Shown here piece by piece: positions 25,960 through 33,899 of a stretch of 64,000 bases of DNA. Positions within the stretch are counted from its first letter, which is position 1; each line of letters begins with the position of its first letter. The position numbers and the translations under genes are program-made. The notes beneath the pieces are model-generated. The model worked only from the letters and a program-made list of their open reading frames with translations. It made no database searches and was not told the origin of the DNA. Origin of the DNA: Candidatus Allofournierella pullicola (GTDB lineage: Bacteria > Bacillota > Clostridia > Oscillospirales > Ruminococcaceae); contig DXFW01000012.1 in NCBI GenBank assembly GCA_019114225.1, positions 62,001-126,000 on the forward strand. Reading direction: 5' to 3'.

Positions 25960-26721
25960 ATGGCACTGCTTGAAGTAACCAACCTGGGCATTGCGTTCGG
26001 CGGCCTGCAGGCTGTGGCCCAGCTGGACATGAGGATGGAAAAAGGCCAGCTGTATGGCCTCATCGGCCCCAACGGCGCGGGCAAAACCACCGTGTTCAAC
26101 ATGCTCACCGGCGTGTATCGTCCCACCGAGGGCGACATCATCCTGGACGGCAAAAACATCACCGGCCAGCAGCCGGCAAAGATCAATCAGGAAGGCATTG
26201 CGCGTACCTTCCAGAACATCCGTCTGTTCGATCAGATGAGCGTTCTGGATAACGTGAAGATCGGCCTGCACAATCAGGTGAAATACTCCCTGTGGACCGG
26301 TATCTTCCGGCTGCCCGGCTTCCGCGAAAAGGAGCGGCAGATGAACAAGCAGGCCATGCAGCTGCTTAAGATCTTTGACCTGGACAAGGAAGCGGATCTG
26401 CCTGCTTCCAGCCTGCCCTACGGCAAGCAGCGCAAGCTGGAGATCGCCCGCGCGCTGGCCACCAATCCCAAGCTGCTGCTGCTGGATGAGCCTGCCGCAG
26501 GTATGAACCCAAACGAGACCGAAGAGCTGATGAACACCATCAAGGCGGTGCGTGACCGCTTTGATCTGGCCATCCTGCTCATCGAGCACGATATGAACTT
26601 CGTTATGGGTATCTGCGAGTATATTTATGTGCTGGACTACGGCCGCGTTATTGCCCAGGGCACCGGCGAGTCCATCCGCAATAACCCCAAGGTCATTGCG
26701 GCGTATCTGGGAGGTGACTGA
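25960..26721 (+). CDS. livG: Branched-chain amino acid ABC transporter ATP-binding protein LivG
   Basis: A 253-residue ATPase. Walker A GPNGAGKTT, Q-loop ARTFQNIRLFDQMSVLDNV, signature region ASSLPYGKQRKLEIARAL (LivG uses PYG rather than LSGG), Walker B LLLDEPAAGMNPNE and switch LIEHDM are clear. It starts three bases after livM ends. Confidence 0.96.
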   Translation: MALLEVTNLGIAFGGLQAVAQLDMRMEKGQLYGLIGPNGAGKTTVFNMLTGVYRPTEGDIILDGKNITGQQPAKINQEGIARTFQNIRLFDQMSVLDNVKIGLHNQVKYSLWTGIFRLPGFREKERQMNKQAMQLLKIFDLDKEADLPASSLPYGKQRKLEIARALATNPKLLLLDEPAAGMNPNETEELMNTIKAVRDRFDLAILLIEHDMNFVMGICEYIYVLDYGRVIAQGTGESIRNNPKVIAAYLGGD

Positions 26722-26724
26722 GCC

Positions 26725-27441
26725 ATGGGTGAAATGCTGCGCGTACAGGATATCAACGTGTTCTATGGCTCCATTCACGCCATCCGGGATATTTCCTTTC
26801 ATGTGAATGAGGGCGAGATCGTCACTCTGATCGGTGCCAACGGCGCCGGCAAGACCACCACCATGCACGCAATCTCCGGCCTGCTGAAGCTCAAGGGCGG
26901 CGAGATCGATTTTATGGGCCAGAAGATCAGCCACATGGAGGCCCACAAGATCATCCGGCTGGGCCTGGCCCAGGTGCCGGAAGGCCGCCGCGTGTTCAGC
27001 CACCTGTCGGTGCAGGAAAATCTGGAAATGGGCGCCTTCACCCGCAAGGACTCGAAGGACGCCATTGCTGACGACCTGGAAATGGTGTTTGAACGCCTGC
27101 CCCGTTTGAAAGAGCGGCGCAAACAGCAGGCAGGCACTCTGTCCGGCGGCGAGCAGCAAATGCTGGCTATCGGCCGGGCGCTGATGTGCAAGCCTAAAAT
27201 GCTGCTGCTGGATGAGCCCAGCATGGGCCTTTCGCCCCTTCTGGTGAAGGAGATCTTCCACATCATTGAGGATGTGAACCGGGACGGCGTGACCGTTCTT
27301 CTGGTGGAACAGAATGCCAAAATGGCGCTGGAAATCGCTGACCGTGCCTATGTGCTGGAGACCGGCACCATCAAGATGGAAGGCCCCGCCGACGAGCTGG
27401 CCAACAATATCGAGGTTCGCAAAGCCTATCTGGGCTGCTGA
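26725..27441 (+). CDS. livF: Branched-chain amino acid ABC transporter ATP-binding protein LivF
   Basis: A 238-residue ATPase. Walker A GANGAGKTT, AQVPEGRRVFSHLSVQENL, signature LSGGEQQMLAIGRAL, Walker B LLLDEPSMGLSP and LLVEQNA are diagnostic for LivF. It is the last gene of livHMGF and ends at a terminator. Confidence 0.96.
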   Translation: MGEMLRVQDINVFYGSIHAIRDISFHVNEGEIVTLIGANGAGKTTTMHAISGLLKLKGGEIDFMGQKISHMEAHKIIRLGLAQVPEGRRVFSHLSVQENLEMGAFTRKDSKDAIADDLEMVFERLPRLKERRKQQAGTLSGGEQQMLAIGRALMCKPKMLLLDEPSMGLSPLLVKEIFHIIEDVNRDGVTVLLVEQNAKMALEIADRAYVLETGTIKMEGPADELANNIEVRKAYLGC

Positions 27442-27449
27442 AAACAACG

Positions 27450-27482
27450 AGAGCAGGGGAGAATGTGCCCCTGCTCTTTTTG
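27450..27482 (+). terminator. Terminator after livF
   Basis: A 10-bp stem (27450-27459 with 27468-27477) and a T run. Confidence 0.85.
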
Positions 27483-27581
27483 CTTTTTGGGGCGTGCGGA
27501 ACAAAACGCAGACGCCGGCATATAGTGGGATAGTCAGCACAAACGTGTTGCAACACACCATTTTTTCAGGAGGTATGCCTC

Positions 27582-27875
27582 ATGTCCATGCCCGTTATTT
27601 CCATGCATCCCAATCCCATCACCATGTGCCAGGCAGTCACCGACCTGCTGGAGAGCATTGCTCTTGAGGAGACGGCTCTCAGCCACATCCTCAACGCCGA
27701 GGGCGAAAAGCTGCAGCGCGTCATCGGGATGGATGACGTGAACTTCTGCCAGCTGATGGAGGTCAACGAGTCCGTGGCCAACATGGTCAACGTCGTGGCG
27801 ACCATGGAGCAGGCGCTGAAGGATAAGCTGGAGTTCATCAGCAACAACCTGTATTATCCCGCCCGCGTGGAGTGA
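27582..27875 (+). CDS. Small conserved SIALEE-motif protein, function unknown
   Basis: A 97-residue protein behind a perfect AGGAGG site. A helical core carries LLESIALEETALSHILNAEGEKL. Firmicutes have small proteins with this SIALEE...HI-NAE-EK motif, often near spore-surface or collagen-like proteins; I recall the motif but not a tested function. The second half is also helical, with a long amphipathic run ending FISNNLYYP. It has no signal peptide. Its unit is closed by a terminator. A weak match to a sporulation-type promoter lies upstream. Confidence 0.7.
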   Translation: MSMPVISMHPNPITMCQAVTDLLESIALEETALSHILNAEGEKLQRVIGMDDVNFCQLMEVNESVANMVNVVATMEQALKDKLEFISNNLYYPARVE

Positions 27876-27880
27876 CCTGA

Positions 27881-27911
27881 AAAAATGCCTGCTGAAAAGC
27901 AGGCATTTTTT
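27881..27911 (+). terminator. Terminator after the SIALEE protein gene
   Basis: A perfect 13-bp stem (27881-27893 with 27898-27910) with a GAAA tetraloop and T run. Confidence 0.9.
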
Positions 27912-27923
27912 GCATTTTAGGGC

Positions 27924-27952
27924 TTGACAGAAGGCTCTCTTTTCGGTATTAT
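27924..27952 (+). promoter_or_regulatory. Promoter of tRNA-Ser
   Basis: Consensus -35 TTGACA (27924-27929), 17 bases, -10 TATTAT (27947-27952). Confidence 0.85.
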
Positions 27953-27984
27953 AAATAGGCGGCTTTGAGAACCGCACAAAAAGT

Positions 27985-28076
27985 GGAAAGATGGCTGAGC
28001 TGGTCTAAGGCGCACGACTGGAAATCGTGTGTGGGCCATAAACCCACCGAGGGTTCGAATCCCTCTCTTTCCGCCA
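27985..28076 (+). tRNA. tRNA-Ser (GGA anticodon)
   Basis: A 92-base class II tRNA with encoded CCA. The acceptor arm is GGAAAGA (27985-27991) with TCTTTCC (28066-28072), then G and CCA. Anticodon stem CACGA/TCGTG encloses CTGGAAA, giving anticodon GGA at 28020-28022, which reads UCC and UCU. The long variable arm GTGGGCCATAAACCCAC confirms serine; the T arm has GGTTCGAATCC. Confidence 0.97.
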
Positions 28077-28077
28077 G

Positions 28078-28111
28078 AACAGGGCAGGCGCATTGCGCTT
28101 GCCCTGTTTTT
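28078..28111 (+). terminator. Terminator after tRNA-Ser
   Basis: A 12-bp stem (28078-28089 with 28097-28108, one G-T pair) and a T run right after the tRNA. Confidence 0.85.
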
Positions 28112-28128
28112 GTATGCAAGGTGAGACA

Positions 28129-28914
28129 ATGAAAAAATTTGCTCTCTTTAAATATCAGCCCAGCGGTGCGCCGGGCGTGTTGAAGCGTTATGGAAGAGGC
28201 TTGCTGGCGGCCGCAGCCTTTTTTGCGGAAGCCGGGATATTTCTTCTGGCAAACGGTGGGCTTCCTCGTTTGAACTCTCCGTCCGGGGAACGGTACCCGG
28301 TCCGCGGTGTGGATGTGTCGGTCTACCAGGGCGGGATCGACTGGAAGACGCTGGCGGAACAGGATATTTCCTTTGCGTTCATCAAGGCAACAGAAGGCAG
28401 CAGCTCCGTGGACCCAAACTTCTGTTGGAATTACAGTCAGGCCCGCCAAAGCGGGCTGCGGATCGGCGCATATCATTTTTTCAGTTTCGACAGCAATGGG
28501 GCTGCACAAGCTGAGAACTTTATTTGTGTGGTGGAGCCTTTTGAAGGAATGCTGCCGCCGGTGGTGGATGTTGAACTTTATGGCAGCAAGAAAATGCACC
28601 CGCCTGCCCGCGAGGAAGTGACAGAGCAGCTCACAGTCCTGTTGGAACGTCTGGAAGACCACTATGGCCTGCGACCGGTGATTTATGCCACCGGCAGCGC
28701 GTACGAGCGATACCTGACCGGAAGTTATGCCGGATACGATATTTGGATTAGTAAAGTTTATTCAGCGCCTCGCCTGAAAGACGGCCGTGACTGGACGTTC
28801 TGGCAGTACACGGACCGGGGACGCCTTGATGGATATGCGGGCAAGGAACCCTATATCGATCTGAACGTATTCAATGGCACGGCGGAAGAATTCGCAGCCT
28901 ATCCGGCCCGCTGA
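28129..28914 (+). CDS. GH25 family lysozyme (membrane-anchored)
   Basis: A 261-residue cell-wall muramidase. ATG 28129 follows AAGGTGAG. A signal-anchor helix lies at about residues 22-43 (GLLAAAAFFAEAGIFLLA). The GH25 barrel opens with GVDVSVYQGGIDW, with catalytic acids expected at the DVS and PPVVDVE strands, and DWTFWQYTDRGRL closes the barrel. No wall-binding repeats are present. No holin or phage genes are near, so it is more likely a host remodelling enzyme than a phage lysin. Confidence 0.9.
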   Translation: MKKFALFKYQPSGAPGVLKRYGRGLLAAAAFFAEAGIFLLANGGLPRLNSPSGERYPVRGVDVSVYQGGIDWKTLAEQDISFAFIKATEGSSSVDPNFCWNYSQARQSGLRIGAYHFFSFDSNGAAQAENFICVVEPFEGMLPPVVDVELYGSKKMHPPAREEVTEQLTVLLERLEDHYGLRPVIYATGSAYERYLTGSYAGYDIWISKVYSAPRLKDGRDWTFWQYTDRGRLDGYAGKEPYIDLNVFNGTAEEFAAYPAR

Positions 28915-28931
28915 ACCGCTGCAAAAACAAT

Positions 28932-28963
28932 AAAACCCCGGGAACAAATGTTCCCGGGGTTTT
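28932..28963. terminator. Bidirectional terminator between the GH25 and pyk genes
   Basis: AAAACCCCGGGAACA (28932-28946) with its full complement (28949-28963), closing a very tight loop, with A and T runs built into the stem. Confidence 0.88.
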
Positions 28964-28982
28964 CTTTGATGTTCAGCTCGGC

Positions 28983-30734
28983 TCAGTTCGCCATGCTCTG
29001 CACGATACCGCGGCCGCAGTCCACCGAGACCATCGCGCCGTCTTTCAAAGCACGGGTGGCGCCGGAAGCGCCCACCAGCACCGCTTTGCCCAGCGTCAGG
29101 CCCACAATGGCGGCATGGCTGTTCAGGCCGGCCTCTTCCACAACGATGGCGCTGGCGTCGCGCATGGCGTCCAGCATGTCGTTGTTGGTGTAGGGGACCA
29201 CCAGAACATCGCCCTTGCGGAACTTGGACTTTACGTCATGGTTGCTGCGGCAGATACACACGGGACCTTTGGCGTTGTGCTCGCCAATGCCCACGCCGTT
29301 CAGCAGAGAGTCGCCCACCATGTGGACCTTGAGCATGTTGGTGGTGCCGGAAATGCCCACGGGCACGCCGGCCGTTACCACCACAAGGTCGCCGGTGTGC
29401 ACAAGCCCCGCTTCCTCTGCGGTCTTGACCGACAGTTCGATCAGCTCATCGGTGTTGTGGGCGTAGGGCATGAGCAGGGGAGTGACGCCCCAGGACAGAG
29501 CCAGGTGACGCTGCACCCAGTCGTCCACCACACAGGCAATTACCGGGGTGGAGGGCCGGCCCTTGCTCACCAGACGGGCGGTCTCGCCGCTCTTGCTCAC
29601 GGTGATGATGGCTGCGGCCTTCACGTCTGCAGCGGTGGTGCCCGCGGCATGGGCGGTGGCTCCCACAATGCTCATGCGGGAATCCACAGGCGCCTTGCGC
29701 ATGCGGCTGAAGTAGCTGGCGTCGTTCTCGGTGCGCTCCGCGATTGCGGCCATGGTGCGGACAGCCTCAACAGGGTATTTGCCGGCAGCGGTCTCGCCGC
29801 TAAGCATGATGGCGCTGGTGCCGTCGTAGATAGCGTTGGCCACGTCGGTGATCTCGGCACGGGTGGGGCGGGGATTCTCGATCATGCTCTCCAACATCTG
29901 AGTGGCGGTGATGACCGGCTTGCCGCTGGAGAAGCTGTGATAAATGATCTCTTTCTGGATGACGGGGATCTCGGTGAAGTCAATCTCCACGCCCATGTCA
30001 CCGCGAGCCACCATCACGGCGTCGGCCGCGGTGAGGATCTCGTCGATGTTGTCCACGCCTTCCCGGTTCTCAATTTTGGCAATGATACGAATGTGGGAAT
30101 TGTGGCTGTTCAGCAGGCGGCGCACTTCCTGGATGTCCTGCGCGCTGCGGGTGAAGCTGGCAGCAATGAAGTCAAAGCCCTGCTCGATTCCGAAGAGAAT
30201 GTCATCCTTGTCCCGCTGGCTCATGTACGGCATGGAAAGGGAGACACCCGGCACGTTCACGCCCTTGTTGTTGCTGATGGGGCCGCCATTCTCCACCTTG
30301 CAGGTGATGTCGGTGTCAGTGAGCTTGGTAACGGTCAGGCTGATGAGGCCGTCTGCCAGCAGAACGGTGCTGCCCACAGAGAGGTCGCCGGGCAGGTCTT
30401 TGTAGGTAATGGAACAGATCTCGTTGGTGCCCTCCACGTCCCGGGTGGTGAGGGTGAAGGTCTGGCCGGTCACAAGTTCGGTCTTGCCGCCTGCAAACTG
30501 TTTCAGACGGATCTCGGGGCCTTTGGTGTCCAGCAGAGCGGCCACAGGCTGGTTCAGTTCCTCCCGCAGGCGCTTGAGGGTGTCCAGTCGACGCTTGTGT
30601 TCCTCATGGGTGCCGTGAGAGAAGTTGAAGCGGGCAACGTTCATGCCGCTCAGGATCATATCCCGAAGTACATCCTCCCGGTCCGTGGAAGGGCCAAGGG
30701 TGCACACGATCTTGGTTTTGCGCATTTTGTTCAT
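28983..30734 (-). CDS. pyk: Pyruvate kinase with C-terminal PEP-utiliser-like domain
   Basis: A 583-residue glycolytic enzyme converting PEP and ADP to pyruvate and ATP. ATG 30734 has GGAGG six bases upstream. The barrel starts MRKTKIVCTLGPSTD and holds the site VMVARGDMGVE. After the allosteric domain (about 350-470) comes an extra domain of about 100 residues like the swivelling domain of PEP synthases, with GLNSHAAIVG around its histidine. This long form is known from Bacillus and other Firmicutes. It is divergent from deoB. Confidence 0.95.
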   Translation of the reverse strand: MNKMRKTKIVCTLGPSTDREDVLRDMILSGMNVARFNFSHGTHEEHKRRLDTLKRLREELNQPVAALLDTKGPEIRLKQFAGGKTELVTGQTFTLTTRDVEGTNEICSITYKDLPGDLSVGSTVLLADGLISLTVTKLTDTDITCKVENGGPISNNKGVNVPGVSLSMPYMSQRDKDDILFGIEQGFDFIAASFTRSAQDIQEVRRLLNSHNSHIRIIAKIENREGVDNIDEILTAADAVMVARGDMGVEIDFTEIPVIQKEIIYHSFSSGKPVITATQMLESMIENPRPTRAEITDVANAIYDGTSAIMLSGETAAGKYPVEAVRTMAAIAERTENDASYFSRMRKAPVDSRMSIVGATAHAAGTTAADVKAAAIITVSKSGETARLVSKGRPSTPVIACVVDDWVQRHLALSWGVTPLLMPYAHNTDELIELSVKTAEEAGLVHTGDLVVVTAGVPVGISGTTNMLKVHMVGDSLLNGVGIGEHNAKGPVCICRSNHDVKSKFRKGDVLVVPYTNNDMLDAMRDASAIVVEEAGLNSHAAIVGLTLGKAVLVGASGATRALKDGAMVSVDCGRGIVQSMAN

Positions 30735-30780
30735 AAAGAACCTCCTGAAATCATAGAACCTCAAATTTTTGCCAGTATAT

Positions 30781-30808
30781 ATTATACACCCGAATGCAAG
30801 AGCGTCAA
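30781..30808 (-). promoter_or_regulatory. Sigma-A promoter of pyk
   Basis: Minus strand: -35 TTGACG (30808-30803), 16 bases, consensus -10 TATAAT (30786-30781). Confidence 0.75.
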
Positions 30809-30880
30809 AGACCCGAAAGCAATTTTTAAAAAGTTTTAACATACCGGTGCAAACGCAAAAAGAAAACTTTCCTCCCCGGC

Positions 30881-30909
30881 TTAACTTCCTGAAGGGAATA
30901 TTGTATAAT
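30881..30909 (+). promoter_or_regulatory. Sigma-A promoter of deoB
   Basis: -35 TTAACT (30881-30886), 17 bases, consensus -10 TATAAT (30904-30909). Confidence 0.65.
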
Positions 30910-30955
30910 GAAACCAACTTTAGACACATGACCATTCCAAGGAGGGAATATCACT

Positions 30956-32131
30956 ATGACAAAGCGCGTTTTTCTGATCGTGCTGGACAGTTTCGGAATC
31001 GGCTATGAGCCGGACGCAGATAAATTCGGTGACGTGGGAGCGAATACCCTGGCCTCCATCGCCAAAGACCCGGCTTTCCAGACGCCCAACATGGCTTCGC
31101 TGGGCCTGTTCAACCTGGACGGCGTTGACTGCATGCCCCCGGTCCATCCTGTCGCGGGCAGCTGCGGCCGCCTGCAGGAGGCCAGCAACGGCAAGGACAC
31201 CACCATCGGCCATTGGGAGATCGCCGGCGTTGAGAGCGAACGGGCGCTGCCCACCTATCCCGAAGGCTTCCCGCCGGAGGTGATCGAGGAGTATGAAAAG
31301 CTCACCGGGCGCAAAGTGCTGTGCAACAAGCCCTATTCCGGCACCGAAGTCCTGAAAGATTACGGCGAGGAGCACATGCGCACGGGCGCTCTTATCGTGT
31401 ACACTTCGGCGGACAGCGTGTTCCAGGTGGCCGCCCATGAAGAGGTGGTACCGCTGGAGCAGCTGTACGAATACTGCCAGATGGCCCGGGATATGCTCAA
31501 AGGCGAGCACGGTGTGGGCCGCGTCATTGCGCGTCCCTTTGTGGGCAGCTGCGCGGCGGACTTCAAGCGCACTTCCAACCGCCACGACTACTCCCTCAAG
31601 CCTCCCGCAAAAACCATGCTGGACTACCTCAAAGCCGCCGGCAAAGACGTGATCGGCGTGGGCAAAATTTATGATATTTTTGACGGCGAGGGCCTGACGG
31701 AAAAGATCCGCACCAGCGGCAACACCGACGGTATCCGGGTCATGCTGGAGCTGGCGGACCGGGACTTTGAGGGCCTGGCGTTCATCAACCTGGTGGATTT
31801 TGACATGATCTACGGTCACCGGCGCAACATCCCCGGCTATGCGGCCGCGGCTTCTGAGTTTGACCGGGGCCTTGGCGTGCTGCTGGAGAAACTGCGCCCC
31901 GGCGATGTGGTGATGATCACCGGCGACCACGGCTGCGATCCCGGCTACACCAAAACCACCGACCACACCCGGGAGTATGTGCCGCTTTTGGTGGCCGGTC
32001 CCGAAGTGAAAAAAGACAACAACCTCGGCACCGTGCTGGGCTTTGGCGCCATTGGCAAGACCATCTGCTCCGCTTTGGGCGTCGAGGCCCGGCTGGACGG
32101 CCAGGATCTTACCCAAAAAATTTTCGGCTGA
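30956..32131 (+). CDS. deoB: Phosphopentomutase
   Basis: A 391-residue metalloenzyme that interconverts ribose/deoxyribose 1- and 5-phosphate in nucleoside salvage. AAGGAGGG precedes the start. It belongs to the alkaline phosphatase fold: VFLIVLDSFGIGYEPDAD opens the first metal site, GKDTTIGHWE holds the phospho-acceptor threonine, and MITGDHGCDPGY the second metal site. Length is normal. Confidence 0.96.
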   Translation: MTKRVFLIVLDSFGIGYEPDADKFGDVGANTLASIAKDPAFQTPNMASLGLFNLDGVDCMPPVHPVAGSCGRLQEASNGKDTTIGHWEIAGVESERALPTYPEGFPPEVIEEYEKLTGRKVLCNKPYSGTEVLKDYGEEHMRTGALIVYTSADSVFQVAAHEEVVPLEQLYEYCQMARDMLKGEHGVGRVIARPFVGSCAADFKRTSNRHDYSLKPPAKTMLDYLKAAGKDVIGVGKIYDIFDGEGLTEKIRTSGNTDGIRVMLELADRDFEGLAFINLVDFDMIYGHRRNIPGYAAAASEFDRGLGVLLEKLRPGDVVMITGDHGCDPGYTKTTDHTREYVPLLVAGPEVKKDNNLGTVLGFGAIGKTICSALGVEARLDGQDLTQKIFG

Positions 32132-32250
32132 CCCCTTCGGACGGATGAAATAAAATTCACAGGCGATTCGTTTACGCAATGAGGCTCTTTTGAGAAACGC
32201 AAGCGCCGACCCGAAGCGGAAAGTGTGGAAATCCATTGAAAAGGAATAAA

Positions 32251-33045
32251 ATGCAGATCAGGATCATCATTGTGTGGGTGCTGGCGGCTGTTCTTTTGGC
32301 GGACAGTGTGCTGCGCAGTTTTCGCTCCAACTTTAACTTCGGCCTTCTGCTGATGTATCTTCTCACGGCCGCTTTGTGGGTATATGCCGTTTTTCACCGC
32401 CCCATCGACGCCTTCTGCGCGGATGGGGTGGGCCGCTGGCTGAAGATCCTGTTCTTTTGCGGGGTGGGCGTTTTCTGCCTGCTGCTGGGCTTTGTGGCTG
32501 TCAGCGGGTATGCCTGCGGCGCAAGCGGGGGAGAGAAAGCGGTCGTTGTGCTTGGGGCGGGCCTGCGAAAGGACGTGCCTTCCGATCTGCTGCGCCGCCG
32601 CCTTGATGCGGCCTATGCCTATTATCTTGAAAATCCCGAAGTGGTGATCGCGGTCACCGGCGGGCAGGGGAACGGCGAGACCATTCCTGAGGGTGTGGCA
32701 ATGGCCCGTTACCTTATAGAAAAAGGCGTGCCGGAAGAGCAGATCGTTGTGGAGCAGAAAAGCACCTCCACCGAGGAGAACCTGCTGTTTGCCAAAGAAC
32801 TTTTAGAAGAGCGGGGGATCGGCGCAGACGAACCCATGGCAGTGGTGACCAACGCATTCCACTGCTACCGTGCCCGCTGCTACGCCCGCCTGGTCGGCTT
32901 TGAGCAGGTGAGGTCCATTCCTGCGAGCATTGGGCTCAATTCGGTGCTGCCCTGCTATATGCGGGAAGTCTTTGCGGTGCTCTACTACTGGGTATTCAAA
33001 ACGAGCCAGAGCGGCTGGATCAGCCCGCTTGTTGGTATCTTATAA
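32251..33045 (+). CDS. YdcF/SanA-type DUF218 membrane protein
   Basis: A 264-residue protein. ATG 32251 has AAAAGGA in front; TTG 32236 lies before it and is less likely. Three hydrophobic segments in the first 95 residues anchor a DUF218 domain: VVVLGAGLRKDVPSDLLRRR, TGGQGNGETIPEGVAMA, and STSTEENLLFAK, then TNAFHCYRA. Related proteins are linked to cell-envelope integrity. It may be read with deoB, as no terminator is seen between them. Confidence 0.85.
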   Translation: MQIRIIIVWVLAAVLLADSVLRSFRSNFNFGLLLMYLLTAALWVYAVFHRPIDAFCADGVGRWLKILFFCGVGVFCLLLGFVAVSGYACGASGGEKAVVVLGAGLRKDVPSDLLRRRLDAAYAYYLENPEVVIAVTGGQGNGETIPEGVAMARYLIEKGVPEEQIVVEQKSTSTEENLLFAKELLEERGIGADEPMAVVTNAFHCYRARCYARLVGFEQVRSIPASIGLNSVLPCYMREVFAVLYYWVFKTSQSGWISPLVGIL

Positions 33046-33081
33046 TAAGGCGGCCGCCGGCCGCAGCGAAGAGGTGAAAGA

Positions 33082-33885
33082 ATGGCGCCAATCATCTGCG
33101 TGGAACATCTGCGCAAGGTGTATCGGGTGGGCAAGGAGAAGGTCATCGCCCTGGACGATGTGAACCTTGCCATCGAATCCGGTGAGATCTGCTGTATCGT
33201 GGGCCCTTCGGGCAGCGGCAAGTCCACCCTGCTAAATCAGCTTGCGGGGCTTGAAAAACCCACAAAGGGCAGCGTTTACATAGGCAAACATGAGATCAGC
33301 GCGATGAATGAGAACCAGCTGGCCAAATTCCGCCAGGTACATCTGGGCTTCATTTTTCAAAGCTATAACCTGCTGCCCAACCTCACTGCCGCCGAGAACG
33401 TGGCGCTGCCGCTGATGTTCAAAGGGGTGCCCCGAAAAAAGCGGCTTGAGATGGCAAAAGCCGAACTCAAGCGCATGGGGCTGGGCAAGCGGGCAAACCA
33501 CAAACCCACGGAGATGAGCGGCGGCCAGCAGCAGCGCGTGGGCATTGCCCGTGCATTTGTGGCAAAGCCGAAGGTCATCTTTGCAGACGAGCCCACCGGA
33601 AACCTGGACTCTTCCACCACACGGCAGGTGCTCTACCGCATGCTCACCATGGCCAAGGAGAACAACATCACCTTTGTGATGGTCACCCACGAGCGGGATC
33701 TGGCCGATGTGGCGGACCGGGTCATCACCATTCGTGACGGCAAGGTGGAGAGCAACATCCTTCTGGATGAACAGGAAAAAGCCGAAAAGCAGGCTCAGCT
33801 GTTCAAAGATATTATCGAGTCAAAGCAGGAGGCGCCGCCGGAGCCTCAAACCACCGTACCGGCAGACAGTACGATCGACGAATGA
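33082..33885 (+). CDS. MacB/LolD-like ABC transporter ATP-binding protein
   Basis: A 267-residue ATPase: Walker A GPSGSGKST, Q-loop FIFQSYNLLPNLTAAENV, signature MSGGQQQR, Walker B VIFADEPTGNLDS, switch MVTHERD. A charged C-terminal tail of about 40 residues (DEQEKAEKQAQLF...) is unusual for this group and ends in a Pro/Thr-rich segment. It is the first gene of a three-gene set with a secreted anchored protein and an FtsX-type permease. Confidence 0.93.
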   Translation: MAPIICVEHLRKVYRVGKEKVIALDDVNLAIESGEICCIVGPSGSGKSTLLNQLAGLEKPTKGSVYIGKHEISAMNENQLAKFRQVHLGFIFQSYNLLPNLTAAENVALPLMFKGVPRKKRLEMAKAELKRMGLGKRANHKPTEMSGGQQQRVGIARAFVAKPKVIFADEPTGNLDSSTTRQVLYRMLTMAKENNITFVMVTHERDLADVADRVITIRDGKVESNILLDEQEKAEKQAQLFKDIIESKQEAPPEPQTTVPADSTIDE

Positions 33886-33899
33886 GAGAGGAATCACCC

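Noticed and set aside
28129-28914. GH25 lysozyme and nearby tRNA as a prophage trace
   Set aside because: No integrase, holin, structural genes or attachment repeats are seen around tRNA-Ser, and the lysozyme has a membrane anchor.
33046-33066. GCGGCCGCCGGCCGC palindrome as a mobile-element end
   Set aside because: It occurs once, without a transposase or direct repeats; a simple GC-rich hairpin before the ABC gene explains it.
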